Assembly: GCA_023014335.1 (NCBI GenBank)
Contig: JAECYW010000029.1
Location: 1 to 64,000 of the forward strand
Length of the DNA: 64,000 bases
DNA from: Galerina marginata
Taxonomy: Eukaryota > Basidiomycota > Agaricomycetes > Agaricales > Galerinaceae
Reading direction: 5' to 3'
A model generated the notes under the pieces. It was not told the DNA's origin. It searched no databases and saw only the letters and a program-made list of their open reading frames with translations. The stretch's first letter is position 1; the number at the start of each line of letters is the position of its first letter. Below are positions 24,220-35,840 of the stretch, in pieces. The position numbers and the translations under genes are program-made.

Positions 24220-24651
24220 TCATATCGAACGTGCGTTTTCTCCATCTCCTTGACTTCCTAGGCGAAAGTGGCTCAAATGTCGGGATCGAGGTCGATGTGG
24301 CAGGGTATGTGTGTATACCACCCAGGTACTTACTACGCCTACCTGCCTCAGTTTTCTTGAACACGCGGATAGTAAAATGAGCCTCTGAGCATGTATCAGA
24401 GCCTGAAGCAATAGCCCTGAGAGGTCATGAGAGCAATATGAAGGCAGGGGAAAGGTTAAGCAATACCTTGTCGCTACCAAGTGCACCTTCCCGCCTCCTG
24501 ATCCACCGAGTATCACCCTAATAGAGTGTTGAATGGTACCGATTCCCATCGCTTTCACGATTGCATCCTTGAGGTCATGACCAATGTAACCCTCTCGAGC
24601 AATCTGGTCAGACAGCACCCAGCTGGAATAGGTAATTGAGTGTGAATTCAT
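24220..24651 (-). CDS. Small three-exon gene, about 98 aa, unknown function
   Basis: Exons 24651-24467, 24416-24343 and 24257-24220 join in frame through two GT-AG introns (50 and 85 bp). The product begins MNSHSITYSSWVLSDQIARE, has a Gly-rich turn (VILGGSGGGKVHLVATR), continues ASGSDTCSEAHFTIRVFKK and ends SQGDGENARSI. The splice phases fit without forcing and the joined sequence stays plausible, which supports a real gene. I do not recognise the family; GGSGGGK is not a P-loop. No TM helix or signal peptide is seen. Confidence 0.5.
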   Translation of the reverse strand: MNSHSITYSSWVLSDQIAREGYIGHDLKDAIVKAMGIGTIQHSIRVILGGSGGGKVHLVATRYCLTFPLPSYCSHDLSGLLLQALIHAQRLILLSACSRKLRQVGVVSTWVVYTHTLPHRPRSRHLSHFRLGSQGDGENARSI

Positions 24652-26049
24652 CAGAGGTGTGCACAGGATTGCGTGAGACGAGTATGAACAAAGTCTTCAT
24701 AACAGAAACTTTCCCTTTCTCCTTCATAGATTTCTGCACATCCCCTTAGTTTCCTCCGCGGTCCCAGATCCAGCTACAGAACACATCAAACAAGGCGATG
24801 GGACCGCTGGAGCTGGAGGCGGAGACGGGGTGGTCCGTTGGCGGGTGCAAGTACGCCCTAGTTTAAGCGGGTACGTATTGCCCACCGCCCTCACCTGCGC
24901 CGTGCTAACCCCTCGCTCTCCTCTTCGCCTGTCTTCAACTCGCAGCCGTCCTCCTGCCTTTCGCACCCCGCAGTCCACGTCACGAGCACCGGCGATGACT
25001 GGAATAGTCAAAACCACACTCCGTGCGAAGGACGGTAGCCTCGGTATTCCTGCGCCTCGACCTCTGATTTTCCACCTTCCACCTCCCGCGGCCTGTCTCT
25101 AACGTCCCGCGAATCGCTGCTGGCCGTGCAGCTGGCGGCCTCCTGACCCCACTCGCGCAGGCATCGACTGACTCGGGTCAGGACCGAGGACCTAGGATCC
25201 ACGGCAGCGAACTGGGGTAGTCGAGATTACTGTCCGTTGTCACAGCCTGAACACGCTGGTACGTCCTCCTCCTTCACCCGAGCCTCAACCTCTAATCTCC
25301 AGGGTGGGATGCGTAGCTTACAACCACCTCGCAGCTCCTCTCCGAGCCACCACCTAAATCTGAGGCCACCGACCGACGTCCACTCGTGGCTGCAGCTCCA
25401 TCTGCAGAACGAACGAACGAAAGAGGCGGTGCTAACGACGGGCAGAGGTAAGGGCAACGACTGCGGGAAGCACTTAAGTGGTTCAGAGAGCGGGCGATGC
25501 GCGAGCGAGAGCAGGGAGAGTGGTGTTATTTGTTCGGTGATGTGTTCCTCGCTTTACTTTCGTTTTCGGTGTTTTGACTGACCCGCGCAGCGAGGACATA
25601 TGCCGCGACTTGGAAGATGTAGGAGGCGGGTTCACGAGGTGGGGGTGGGTTCACATACACCGGGCCGTTAGGGGTTGGCGTCGAAGTTCATAGCACCCCC
25701 CCCCCCCCCCCCCTACACGCCGACTTGGAATCCGAAACGTCGGCTTTCCATGTTTTGCAGCCACAGCCGTCAAGTCAAATGACGGTTAGGAAACCTTTCG
25801 AGGTAACAGGTAAGTAATCGATCATAGTCTCGTCTAGTCCTCACTCACCCTGTTTCCAGCTCACGTCGAGCTCGGGACTTCGACACGGGGTAGGCAAGCT
25901 TTAGAGCTTCAGAAGAAAAAACTACTTACCTATGGCAGCCCGTAGACCCTTGCTGTCTCGCACGGCGCGAGTGGCGACCTTTGTGCCTTCAACTCGATAT
26001 CCCGCCAACGGAAGCGTAACGGATGAGGCGGCCTGCGTTCGTCTGCATT
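24652..26049. other. GC-rich gene-poor region
   Basis: Frames on both strands (24724-25581) overlap and are Arg/Pro/Ser-rich, as expected from GC-rich non-coding DNA. A poly-C run lies at 25696-25713. Nothing else could be named. Confidence 0.35.
25696..25713. repeat. Poly-C homopolymer, about 18 nt
   Basis: An uninterrupted C run. Its length is uncertain by nature in sequencing data. Confidence 0.8.
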
Positions 26050-27186
26050 GCTATAAAAGCTTTATAGTTGCGCGAGAGCAGCCTTCAAGGCTCTGCGAGC
26101 GATAACGCAGCAAGATCTCAATTACGGTCAACCACTCATTGATCTTGCGGTGGTCCTTTAAGGCACTGGGTTCGGAAAAGGCCACACAGTTGATGAATAA
26201 TTCGAAGAATACCTTAGCTGTTTTCGAAAATTCCAAATGAGAAAGCAGGAACCGAGGTTCATACGATCCAAGGTGAGATTCATGGGCAAGTCTTACAGAA
26301 GGATGCTGCCAGTGATGATGGCGCTTCATTGGGCGTCATCGCGCAATGGAGTGTGGCTGGACCCAAGAGTTCAATACTAATAATAAAAAGTTACATGTCC
26401 AAATGGGTCAGTGGGGCGGTTTGCCCAGCCTGCCGGGTTCAACCAGAACAATGCAAAGTGTAAAATCAACACTCGCTCGAAGAGTTCAAGTTCGAAGCGG
26501 CGTACAGCAAGCAGCATTTCCACTATGTCTGCTCAACTTTAGAGTCGATGACAGCCGGAATATTGACGTCAGAAGTTGGCAGTCCAAAGAGTGCACAGGA
26601 ACGTTTTGTAGCAGGCGCATAACGCGTCCTTAGTGATGTGTTTCAAAAACTGCGTCCGGTCCACAGGAGCATGTCTGTTCTGTAAGCGGAGGAGTGTTTG
26701 CAGCATCAGTGGAACCTCTGATTTAGCCATAGACAACAACTTCTGGTTGTTCGTCGGCCATGAGGCTTGCTGTATCCGAAGTTGAAAAGTTACGAGCGCG
26801 GGGTCGACGAGCAGACTAAAAATCGATTGGTAGTCGAGAATCATAGAAAGGCATTGGTTCCCATGTTAGACGTAAGTTGAAAGCTTCGCTGGCCGATTAA
26901 AGCTCTCTGAGATCGCGTGTGGTCTCCCTTCGAGCATACCGATCAACCTTTCAAACGAAAGCGTCCACCATCCTGAACTGGGCCGAACCGTCAGAGATAC
27001 GGGTAGATATCCGCCTAACAGAGCCTGCATCGCGACTGGGAAGTCATTGGTCGCTTCAGGGGGGAAATAGAAACTGATGCTCTTCGTGAACGGAGGATCT
27101 GGCGCCTGATGACGAAAGAGACGGGGTCGAAGATGTCGCGGACAAAGAAGTACTAGACCATTAGGTGCATCCCCAGAAAGACTTCA
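26050..27186 (-). pseudogene. Decayed Plavaka/CACTA transposase, C-terminal part
   Basis: Minus-strand translation shows remnants of the transposase C-terminal half seen elsewhere in the window. WWTLSFERLIGMLEG at about 26920-26960 corresponds to WWTFPFERLIGMLER of the copy at 36213-36851. Further downstream pieces are broken into different frames (26569-26844; 26051-26329). No continuous frame remains. Composite repeat X1 follows immediately. Confidence 0.6.
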
Positions 27187-28818
27187 AGCCCTGCGATTTC
27201 AGTCCACCAAAGCCACCAGCGCCTTTGGGCTCCGGAATAGCTAAGTTGGTTCACCAGGCTCGACCGGGGCAGACTTCTCGGCGTCCGAATTGACTTCCTC
27301 CACTAAGAATTTTGAGAAGCCGAAGCGGGGCTTCACAAGTCGCTCGAGCGTCATTCAAATTGTAAGAAAACTTGATTCTAAGAAGTCGGAATACAGCAGC
27401 GTGCCAGCGATAGCGATTTGGCCCAGCATGATGCAAAACCCAGTGGCGATACCGTGCACAACCTGGATGACAGAGGAATGAGCAGCGGGTGATCGCGCTA
27501 CTCCTCTGCTAATTCTACGACTCCGATCTGGTCTTGAGGCAGTGAGGCGAGGTCGAGGGTTGAGCTTGACATGCTTGACATGCAAATCGTGATGTTTAAC
27601 TCTGTTTGGCTTTCCAAACTCCCGGTTACCCGTCGGAGCTCTTCTTCTAGATCTGCGCGTCTTGACCACTCCTTTCGCCAGATGGTGCAAGCAAGTGGTT
27701 CTGCGTCGTTGTCTATTGGCTCTGAAGGGCCTGCTCCTTTCACCTTGGTGCGAGCTAGCAAAAAACCCCTCAGACTTCCCGTTACACATCCCATAGGCGA
27801 ACCCAAATTATTGTCCTTACGCCGTAGGCCGATGACGCGGTAAGTGGACTGTGTGCCTCTCAGCGTGCGCTTATTCATCTTCAAACAGGGCCTTACGACC
27901 ACTTTGAACAAATTGCGCAGCGAGATTTGTCTGCAAAGCCCAAATTGTTAGTGCTCTCTATTCATTTTTTTCAAAACTCAACTAAGCTTCGAATGTCTCT
28001 GAATCAAGTGGTTATATGCGGCGCCTTCGTCGTTGAACTGCCATTGCGAGCAGTGCAGACTTCATTCTGGAGTTTCCAGAACGACGCTTAGTCCACCAAC
28101 GCTGAGACGCTGCTGTAGATCTACCTATGGAGCCGGTTGAATCGCTAGCACGGAAACGTCGCTGTGGTCCTTCCCCCCATCTGGATTGACTACACTTTAT
28201 GGACTCTAGATTTCTGCAACGCCCATTGGCGTTCGGACCTCTTCACTCTGGCTAGCAACGGATTGGGCTGCACTCGTATGACCATTAGCCCAAGAACCCG
28301 GTTGGGCGGCGCCCTCAACTTCGTTCATTTCGAATTCCCAACATATCGCGTGCCCGCATGTGCTACCCCAACCCCCGACGTCATGCTGCCCAAGAGAACG
28401 CTTTCGATCAAGCCTGGTGGACCTAACCTTGACCTAGCACATCCGGAGCCTCATGGTGCTGGTAGCTCAGGAGGGCTGGTTCCGCAGGGTCAGGAACCTC
28501 TTGCACGCTGAATCTGATTTCGCTGCAAATCGTCTCGTCAACGGCTTCCTCTTCCTCTACTACTGTTTACCGCCTGGGTCGGCTATATCATACTAGACCG
28601 TCGTCATCGACGACGACCGTGCCATCGTGCCTTCCAGCAGTGATCGGCGACTCTAATTCATCCTCTGCGAGTGGTCAACAGCAACTCTGATTCTTCGTCT
28701 CCCTGTCTGTGGTTACTCAGATCATCGACTCGGAGAGTCACACTGTATCAACGGCCGTTGAGTTTGGAGCAGTCGAATGCAACCTTCTGAGAAGGTTATT
28801 CCAATTCGGAATAGCATT
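27187..28818 (+). repeat. Composite transposon repeat X, copy X1
   Basis: About 1.63 kb that recurs, nearly unchanged, inverted at 43561-45360 (X3) and 55185-56545 (X4), and in part at 40835-41233 (same orientation) and 38391-38955 / 47230-47794. It begins at CAAGCCCTGCGATTTCAGTC and ends near the partial palindrome CCTTCTGAGAAGGTTATTCC. Overlapping open frames lie on both strands (for example 27498-27911 -, 28164-28511 +) and are conserved among copies only because the DNA is conserved. It sits next to Plavaka transposase remnants in each place, so it is probably the non-transposase part of that element or an earlier captured fragment. Confidence 0.75.
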
Positions 28819-29059
28819 GTACTGATCTGATCCACCTGGGTGGGAATTCACCGTTTCAAGTTAGAGCTGTGTAGACTTGAATTATATCGCTATTGCTGCA
28901 TATGTAGGACCTAGGTTATGTTTTACCAATTTGTGTGGTGGGAACGGTCACACACGACCAGTTGCGTGGAATTTGGTGGAGTCTCATGCTTCACGGGCGC
29001 CTAGCTTGGTACACTGCCACCATATTGCTTAAGTAGTGAGATGGTACGTTCCGTTGATT
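28819..29059. other. Short intergenic stretch
   Basis: No gene or repeat recognised between X1 and the Lys-rich ORF. Confidence 0.3.
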
Positions 29060-30058
29060 TCAGTTAATACTTGCCTGAAGTGTACCAAGGCGTTTAAATA
29101 AAGCTCGAGTCCTTCCGTTATGCCTCCCCGATTCTGAACTGACGGTCGAAATGGTACAGTACTCAGCTCTAGCCCTCTTCTTGGGCGCTCCCTTCGTCTC
29201 TTTCTTCGACCCTTTCTTCTTCGACTTGGCCTTCTTCTTACCCCCGTGCTCGGTCTCACTGCCATCGTCGCTATCCTCTTGGTCATCCCCCGTGTCCTTT
29301 CGCTTCTTTCGCTTGCACTTTCCTTCGTCACTGGTGTCGACGGCGTCGTCCATGGGTATGAATCTATTGGCACGGGCAATGATGTGCTTATTTCCTTCCT
29401 TGGCGACGTCTAATTTGTTAATGTCGCCTAACAGTTTGACGAGCCTATCTCTGAGCGTCGTCATTCTCTGCTGACGCACCGTCTTGTCTTTAGAAAGAGC
29501 ACAGTAGAAGTCCACGAATAGTATGCCTTGGTCCTCGAAGGCTTTGATAACGAATAATCAGAGGCGAGGATTGGGTAACCCAGTCAGCAACGACTTGGTC
29601 ACCTCGTTGCCGTCGACGTCGCACGAGACCAACCACGTCTTCCACCAGATGAGCTCCCACGAAGCGCTGTCGACGGCGCAGCCGCAATGTAACAAACCGG
29701 GCTCTGGCTGGTTGTTGTCCGACTTCTTCTGGTTCATGACCCGTGGACCAGGGACCCCGATGACCTTGAAATCCTTTGCGCTTCCATAACTGTGGCCGTC
29801 GTAGTTGTTACCGCTCTTATCTTTCCGTTGGTGGAAGAGACAACGCGAGTTGGACCGATTCGAACACAGAATTTCCTCCCCTAATTCCATCGACGTTGTC
29901 GCTGCTTCCGGGAGGTAGGCTTGATCAGTCTGGATGCGAGTCGGGACCTCCTTGTTTAGACGCAGGTGCTTTGCGGCGTCTTCAAAACCAAAAATTTCCA
30001 GAAATATATGAAATTCGGTTAGGTCTTGGGTTTTAGAGGGCAAGGATCCATTTTGCAT
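29060..30058 (-). pseudogene. Lys-rich protein gene interrupted by one in-frame TGA
   Basis: ATG at 30056-30058 opens 166 codons (MQNGSLPSKTQDLTEFHIFL) to a TGA at 29558-29560. Reading on in the same frame gives another long stretch (LFVIKAFEDQGILFVDFYC) to 29060, about 332 codons in total with a single stop. The first half has a Cys/Trp-rich core (LLHCGCAVDSASWELIWWK). The second half is highly charged (KKAKSKKKGSKKETKGAPKK; DDQEDSDDGSETE), suggesting a nuclear or nucleic-acid-binding tail. No intron with good splice sites removes the stop. Options are a recent nonsense mutation, a sequence error or readthrough. Family not recognised; repeat-derived origin is possible. Confidence 0.45.
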
Positions 30059-30990
30059 TCTGGTCGCTCGTGATCACCTCGTGATATTACCTCGTGACGA
30101 TAGTCTCAGTTCTGTGCCCTTGATATTTACACCTACCTTGCAATGTCACTTCATCAATCGGTCGTATGCTGCAGAACGACTCGCCGTCGATCCGTGCGGC
30201 AAATCTTCCATCGAATTGTGCTTAACGGTAGCCTGTAACGACGGTCTATCGTTCACGACGTGCCTTCTATTCGAACTCGTTGACTTTGATTTTGGCAGTC
30301 CCATTTTACTTGGTCGCACCTTGTTAGAACTGTGCCGGGCGAACGATGGTATGTTCTCGCAACCTTTATCAAATAGATTCTTACACGGATCTTCAATAGT
30401 GGAAAACCCTTTTCTGTTTACGATTTTGGCTGAAATTACCGAATCTTCTCTACGCCACAGACAGTCTCAACAAGATCCAATCCTGGATTACGCTGAATAT
30501 GTCACACCACCGCCTTCATCAAAAGCCAGACCTGCCACAGTTGAATTTGTTCAAGGTCCAAGTGCTCCTGTTGTACCAACTTGCTGTCGTTCACCCCGAA
30601 CGTGTTATGATATTACATATCCATGAAAATTTATTTGATATGTTTACCACCGGCCTTAAAGCGTCCCTCTTTCATGCTAAATGTGAAGACCTTCACCATA
30701 TGATGGGATTGCATGGTTTGAATACGAATGGTATGTCTCTCAGGGATTCACAGAAGATGATATTACATCATCTTGCATTTGGATATTGTGTTTCATTCAG
30801 AACCGAAGCAAAAGGTGTCTCATATTTAGGCAGCAAAGATATACGGCTTCTTTCAATCTATTATATTTGTATTCTACTTCTCGAATGTAAATATCTGTAT
30901 CTTGCCTAACCATAGGAAAAAGGGAGTGGGCTTTGCCGGGAACCGGCCCTACCGTGCTTATTCCCACGACCTTTAGGTCTTGGGTTTTAG
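30020..30990. repeat. 17-bp direct repeat flanking a 0.94-kb segment
   Basis: TAGGTCTTGGGTTTTAG occurs at 30020-30036 and 30974-30990, each followed by (A)GGGCAAG..GGATC. The interval carries plus-strand ORFs. Minus-strand frames on both sides contain the same peptide KTQDL at the repeat, as if a coding sequence was interrupted or partly duplicated there. Confidence 0.55.
30081..30909 (+). CDS. Unidentified ORF pair, probably repeat-derived
   Basis: Frame 30081-30626 encodes 181 aa containing CLLFELVDFDFGSPILLGRT. It overlaps, in another frame, 30499-30909, which includes FHAKCEDLHHMMGLHGLN and SLRDSQKMILHHLAFGYC. The change of frame near 30560-30600 could be an intron or a frameshift. The second motif resembles short segments found in multicopy agaricomycete repeats, from memory and not certain. 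The ORFs lie between the 17-bp direct repeats. I cannot assign a function. Confidence 0.35.
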
Positions 30991-31153
30991 GGCAAGTTGG
31001 ATCATGTATTATTGCATCACGTTGGAGTGTCGTTCTAGACACGATCACCTGACCATTCCATGCGTAGTAGACTCTATCGCATTCCACCAGCATCGTCCGA
31101 GCCAGCGACCAGCTCCGGACCCTCTCAGCTTTAGCCGGCCACTCCAACGTCAT
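30797..31153 (-). pseudogene. Possible 5' part of the interrupted minus-strand gene
   Basis: Open frame containing WPAKAERVRSWSLARTMLVE and HDPTCPKTQDLKVVGISTVG; the KTQDL element is shared with the start of the 29060-30058 frame. It may be an upstream exon separated from the rest by the 0.94-kb insertion. The initiator and splice sites are not clear. Confidence 0.3.
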
Positions 31154-31487
31154 TCCCCGTCAATCTCCAAGATTATCCCGCTCCTTTCCCTCCGCTAAAG
31201 GCCCAGTTCGATGCATTTTGGTCAATTCTTTGACATGGCTTTTCCGAATCTGGCATCTGACGAGATGTTTTAGACGTAGCATTTCTCAGAATATACTTTT
31301 TGATCTCGGCATCGCCCTAATCGAATGCAAATTCGCGTAAGTTCTCAAACAAACTCCAAGATATTCATCGGGTGCTAAATCCATGTCCAAATAATCTTCT
31401 ACGTTTTTGGCGTCGTCGGATTCCACCTTCTCCCTTCTTAAAACAAGTGCCTGCGTTCTTGAATCCCATCCCTCTGATATTTTCCTC
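31154..31487. other. Promoter region of the first MYND gene
   Basis: No supported gene; pyrimidine-rich sequence precedes the start at 31488. Confidence 0.35.
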
Positions 31488-32242
31488 ATGCCCACAATTT
31501 ACAAACGCGAACGCGATCTTTGCTATGCCCCTGGCTGTTCGAAGGCACTTATCAATCCAGTTAGGTGCCAACGTTGCCCCGAGGTTGCCTCGAACGAGGA
31601 TACTTTACCCGATCCTGTGTTTTATTGCGTACGTGGTTTCATTATCTTTCTCACTCCTTGTTGAAACGCGTCTTTATTTTTTGGTCGCAGAGTAATGAGT
31701 GTGCAGATAGGCACTGGTCCTCGCATTCGAAATTCTGCGGCGTTGGGGCTCCTCATGCTAGGCCCCGCCTTGCCATCGCATGGCACGATCACTACGAGGA
31801 CCGGTTGCTCAAGCTCGCCGTCGAGCTCTTCGGCTTTTCGGAGTCGGATAGCTCAAGCGAAGAGGCACGATTTTCTCAGTTTTCTCAGCGTTGCAAAGAA
31901 TATTTCGTCCACGTAGAACTGAAGACATTCGAATGCCCGCCGGCGCTGCAGGATCACAATCGAGTCCAGCTCCGATCTATACGCTGCACCAATATATCCG
32001 CACTGCCCGAGAGCATGAAGAAAATGATATTTCCGATCATACGAAAGGAGGAATGCCCGGTCGCATTTCTTTACGTCCTCAACTCTCATCTCCCCAATCG
32101 AGACCCCGTTGTACGTTCATGCACCATCTATTGCACCCTCGACTGTTTCCCCGCCCCTCTCAAACCCAACCAAGAAGCGCTTTTAGTCGCTGACCTGCTT
32201 AGATCGTATACTGAGGACCTAGCTAGGGTGAGAGCGACGTAA
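31488..32242 (+). CDS. MYND-type zinc finger protein (first of two)
   Basis: Two exons, 31488-31628 and 31691-32242 (intron 62 bp, phase 0), giving 230 aa. The N-terminal MYND finger reads CYAPGC, VRCQRC, VFYCSNEC and HWSSHSKFC, so all seven Cys and the His are present; the intron splits the finger after VFYC. It continues VGAPHARPRLAIAWHDHYED and an unknown ~170-residue C-terminal domain ending DLLRSYTEDLARVRAT. MYND fingers bind proline-rich partner peptides. Free-standing MYND proteins are strongly expanded in agaricomycetes with largely unknown roles. The C-terminal domain resembles that of the next gene only loosely. It looks intact. Confidence 0.85.
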
Positions 32243-32449
32243 ATACTTAAAATGACAGACTTTTTTTTTCGGACAATCATTGAGTGAGTCAGACAAATTA
32301 AGGTAAGGCGGACAATTTGTCTCTATTGACAGAACACGCGTACAATAAAAAGAGACCGTTTCTTTCTTCCATCTATCTCGATTCTCCCGTTGCACCCTAC
32401 CAAAAGACCGTTCCTTTCTTCCCTCTATCTCCAGTTGCACCCTACCAAA

Positions 32450-33229
32450 ATGTCCAAGCGACCAGAAGTCACTCGTGCGTGCTTTTCTTGCACTGCGCTT
32501 CCGCCGAAAGACTCGAAACTCCCTCGGTGCGGCCGGTGCAATCGGGCTTGCTACTGCGTGCGTAATTGTAATGTGATTTCCACCTCAACCACCGACGTTT
32601 TTTCATAGAACAAAGAATGTCAAACTACCCATTGGACCTACCATAAACCTTACTGCCATAACTTGGACGGGGCCTCGCCAGCCCTACAGGACGACTTAGG
32701 TGTAGCCTACCTTATACACGACGATAGGATGAAGATACTGGTCACTGCCTCTATGGGCATGTTTATCTGCTGGATGTCGTGGAGCCCGAACGATCAAGGC
32801 GACCGTCTGGGTCGTCTCGCAGCTTTGGAGAAGCTTTCGTGCGAGAACTTCCCCTGTTTCGTTTTCACGATCCCCGAGCTCCACGTGAATGCACCTAAGC
32901 ATGTTCGGCTGCTCCTTGCACCGAACGAGTGCAAGCTGGTCCCCGCAGAAGATTTCAGAAATCTATCCCCAGTCTCTCCTTCCTTTCCCATTAAATTGGG
33001 CAATTTTTTGCTCAAAATTATCCTTCGGATCTTCCCTACAGAACGACGCGCCCCACCGATTCATCAAATGATTGAAGTCCACATCGACCCTCGGGCCTAT
33101 CTTAAGCAACCAAAAGGTGGCTGGCTCGCACTGCTCAACGGACTTTTGGACAACAATTTACGGATGATTCAGGTTGTCAATGACATTGAGCGTCAGTTTT
33201 CGGCTATAGATTTGGCGAAAAATACTTGA
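32450..33229 (+). CDS. MYND-type zinc finger protein (second of two)
   Basis: Two exons, 32450-32557 and 32609-33229 (intron 51 bp, phase 0), giving 242 aa. The MYND finger is complete: CFSC, PRCGRC, CYCNKEC, HWTYHKPYC. As in the preceding gene, the intron falls right after the CYC of the finger, so the two probably derive from one tandem duplication despite strong divergence. The C-terminal domain starts HNLDGASPALQDDLGVAYLI and ends ERQFSAIDLAKNT; no known enzyme motif was seen. The short upstream region has a duplicated pyrimidine motif (CCGTTTCTTTCTTCC at 32357 and CCGTTCCTTTCTTCC at 32408) that may mark the promoter. Confidence 0.85.
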
Positions 33230-35840
33230 AGTAGAGGTCTCGAGTTGGTAGAGCCGTAGTCCTTTTTGATATGTTTTATTTCTTAGATTCGTAAAAATGT
33301 ATCGATGTTCGATTGCGATTGCTAAAATGCCAGTAATAACTTATTAACTCCGATGTCCCAAATAGTAACCTCGCCCAAATTTAGGATATTGGGAAACAAA
33401 TGGTGAGAGATTTCCAAATGGGTGTTGATTCAATCTTACCCCGTAACCGTATCGACTTTGATTAATCTTCGACCCTTCTAGTTGATTCCTTACGGAACAA
33501 CAAGGGGGTTTCAGGAAAAAAATTAAGCATATAGGGTTGAATTTTTTCGTAGTCCCCCAGCTATGTAGCTGGACTAACTAACTAACCGTGAGAATAACAT
33601 ACCTCAAAAGGAAATTTTGACATCACTTTGACATCACTTGGTCTGAACGTCAAGCCTTCGCCGTCAGCTTTGGCCCGGTCCTTGTGCCCCCAATACCCTT
33701 GCCCCAATATCATCACAAGGCTTACAATAGTATTTATTTGAATAAGCTTGACACTATCTTGTGAGGTTCAGCAGCCATTGCATCGCTTATGGAAGTAGCT
33801 CAGACCCAACTCAGACCTTGATTCATGCATTTATTAAGGTAGGGCTCATAAATCCCAGTGAAAAGCCCGTCTGCTCAGATAGGCTGGGATATGTTGAGAT
33901 ATGGACGTAGTTCCAAATCTGCTGAGATCGGGCACGACGAAGTTGCCAAGTCTATTTCCTGCTTCGCCAAGCTCTCTCTAACCGAGCGGAGAAACCACGT
34001 CGACGTGTTCAAAACTTCAAGTTGAACTTAGCTTCAAACGCTTCACTTCCCTCTCCCAGCACCCAACAACTCTCCATCATGTGCCCTCATCGCGAGTCTA
34101 CTTATTCCTGTCTACCCACTCCGCATTACCACGACGGTGAGTAGGCTTCTCATTGACTGTATGTTCTCGACAGACCATAACTTGACACCACTTGCACTGC
34201 AAGTACGTACTTTCTCTCTCCTTCGAATCCTAATCTCAACTGACCTATTCTCTAGCCTTCCAACTTCTTCTCTCGCTCACTCCCCGCCAACGCTCTACTC
34301 TTGAAGAGTAGCCTCAACGTCATGCCTGCTGCTCTAAAGATCTGGTGCCAGGTACGTGGTCAAATTTCATGACAATAGCATCCCACGACTGACTCGATGA
34401 TTTTCTGCGGCACTCTTCCCAAGCTCTTCCACTGCTTGATGGGGCTCGTCTCGAGTATCGAATACGGATTGACTATGTATGTTGTACTACATTTCACGTT
34501 GTTAAAACCTAACTGAACCTAAATGTATGTAGCCTGTTGGTAGCCTGTGCCATTTTTCTCTCTTTATAAGAGAATATGTAGTCCTCCGAGAGTTTTGTCG
34601 TACAGTCGACTCCCTCATAACTCATAGCGCTGATAACTCATACTCCCTTATAGATATTATTTACACTGAAATACGCTGAAAAAATGAAACAGAAGGTACA
34701 CAATGCCGTCGAGTTGGAGGTGTCTCTGGAGGCCTCCTATGTCCAAAAACGGTGTATCAAACTACCCACATATACCTATCCTCCCACCAAATTCTAGAAT
34801 AGGATTAGGATTTAGTATACACCGCGTGGACCCACCACGGGATCTGCGGGATAAAAATACAAAAAGTAATTGTAAAGATATTTGTTTTAATACTCTATTG
34901 AATAGTCCTGGAACTTTTTGGGACTCATAAACTAGGTTTGAACGAGTTACAAAAAAGTATTATTCCCGACAACTGTTTTCCACTAGGGGTCGGCGCAAGC
35001 CGACATACCACCTTGCTTCCAGGTCATTTATAAGCACTTCGTCATTTCTGTGTAGGTTGCCATCAAGAATTTCAATGTTTTTATACTACATACAAAAATG
35101 TCCAACTAGTATTAAGTAAAGTATGACAACCATAAGCAACGGCAAGCCTACAGCCATGTTCTGTACCTAAGAAGGAAATCCGGGAGAGTTAGTTGCTCTA
35201 TGTATGCGAAGTAATGAACCACTAATGGGCTAACGGGGGCCCGTGTTCCACGAAGGGCAGTTGACAATACGTGGTGGTTGTGGGTTGCGGTGGTCCTCAG
35301 AGATGGCAAGGGTGCTGGTTAACATAGGAGCCGATAGCAGAGGTGCAGTGATGACTGGGGAGCAGAGTGTCGGCTGAGCGGCGTGGTAGATGGATGAAGG
35401 AGGTAGGAATCGGGTTCAGGGTCGTAGCTTTCATAGGTCTCTCATGAGGATGGGCGCGCAGAAGAAGGAATGTTAGCAGAAGGTGCGGAGCGGGATCATC
35501 CTGGAAAGACTGGAGGGCAGCGGTTGATGGCAGCGGCATTGAGGATGGAAATACATTTTGTAGTTTGAAATAGCAGACACGATCGCGAGCTGGGTGGTTC
35601 GGTTTGTGAGTGTTTAGGGTGTACTGAAGGGGAGGTGAGCTGCGGATGATCGCGCTACCTTGTTCTCAGCCTTACGGATGAGGTACCCAATAATAATAAA
35701 AGTACAAAATAGATGTAACACAAATATATATGACAGTGCAACAATAAATAAAACAACAATCAGAAGACTCAAGGAGGACAAGTAAAATCCTGCTGGGGCC
35801 ACCTTAAACAGGAAACTGAAGAAATATCTGAAAGAAACAA
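33230..35840. other. Long gene-poor region
   Basis: No convincing gene. A possible short spliced frame starts ATGTGCCCTCATCGCGAG at 34080 with a GTGAGT donor near 34138, but later exons are unclear. A pogo-like terminal sequence occurs at 34606. 34920-35610 has no clear content. The hydrophobic frame at 35614-35844 (-) is in AT-rich DNA downstream of the transposase and is probably chance. Confidence 0.35.
34606..34640. mobile_element. Solo pogo-like terminal sequence
   Basis: CAGTCGACTCCCTCATAACT followed by CATAGCGCTGATAACTCAT resembles the 12128 element end (GTCGAACCCCTCATAACGC). I could not find the opposite inverted end, so this is a remnant or chance similarity. Confidence 0.35.

Noticed and set aside
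24724..25581. Several GC-rich ORFs on both strands
   Set aside because: Overlapping frames with Arg/Pro/Ser bias and no domain; explained by base composition.
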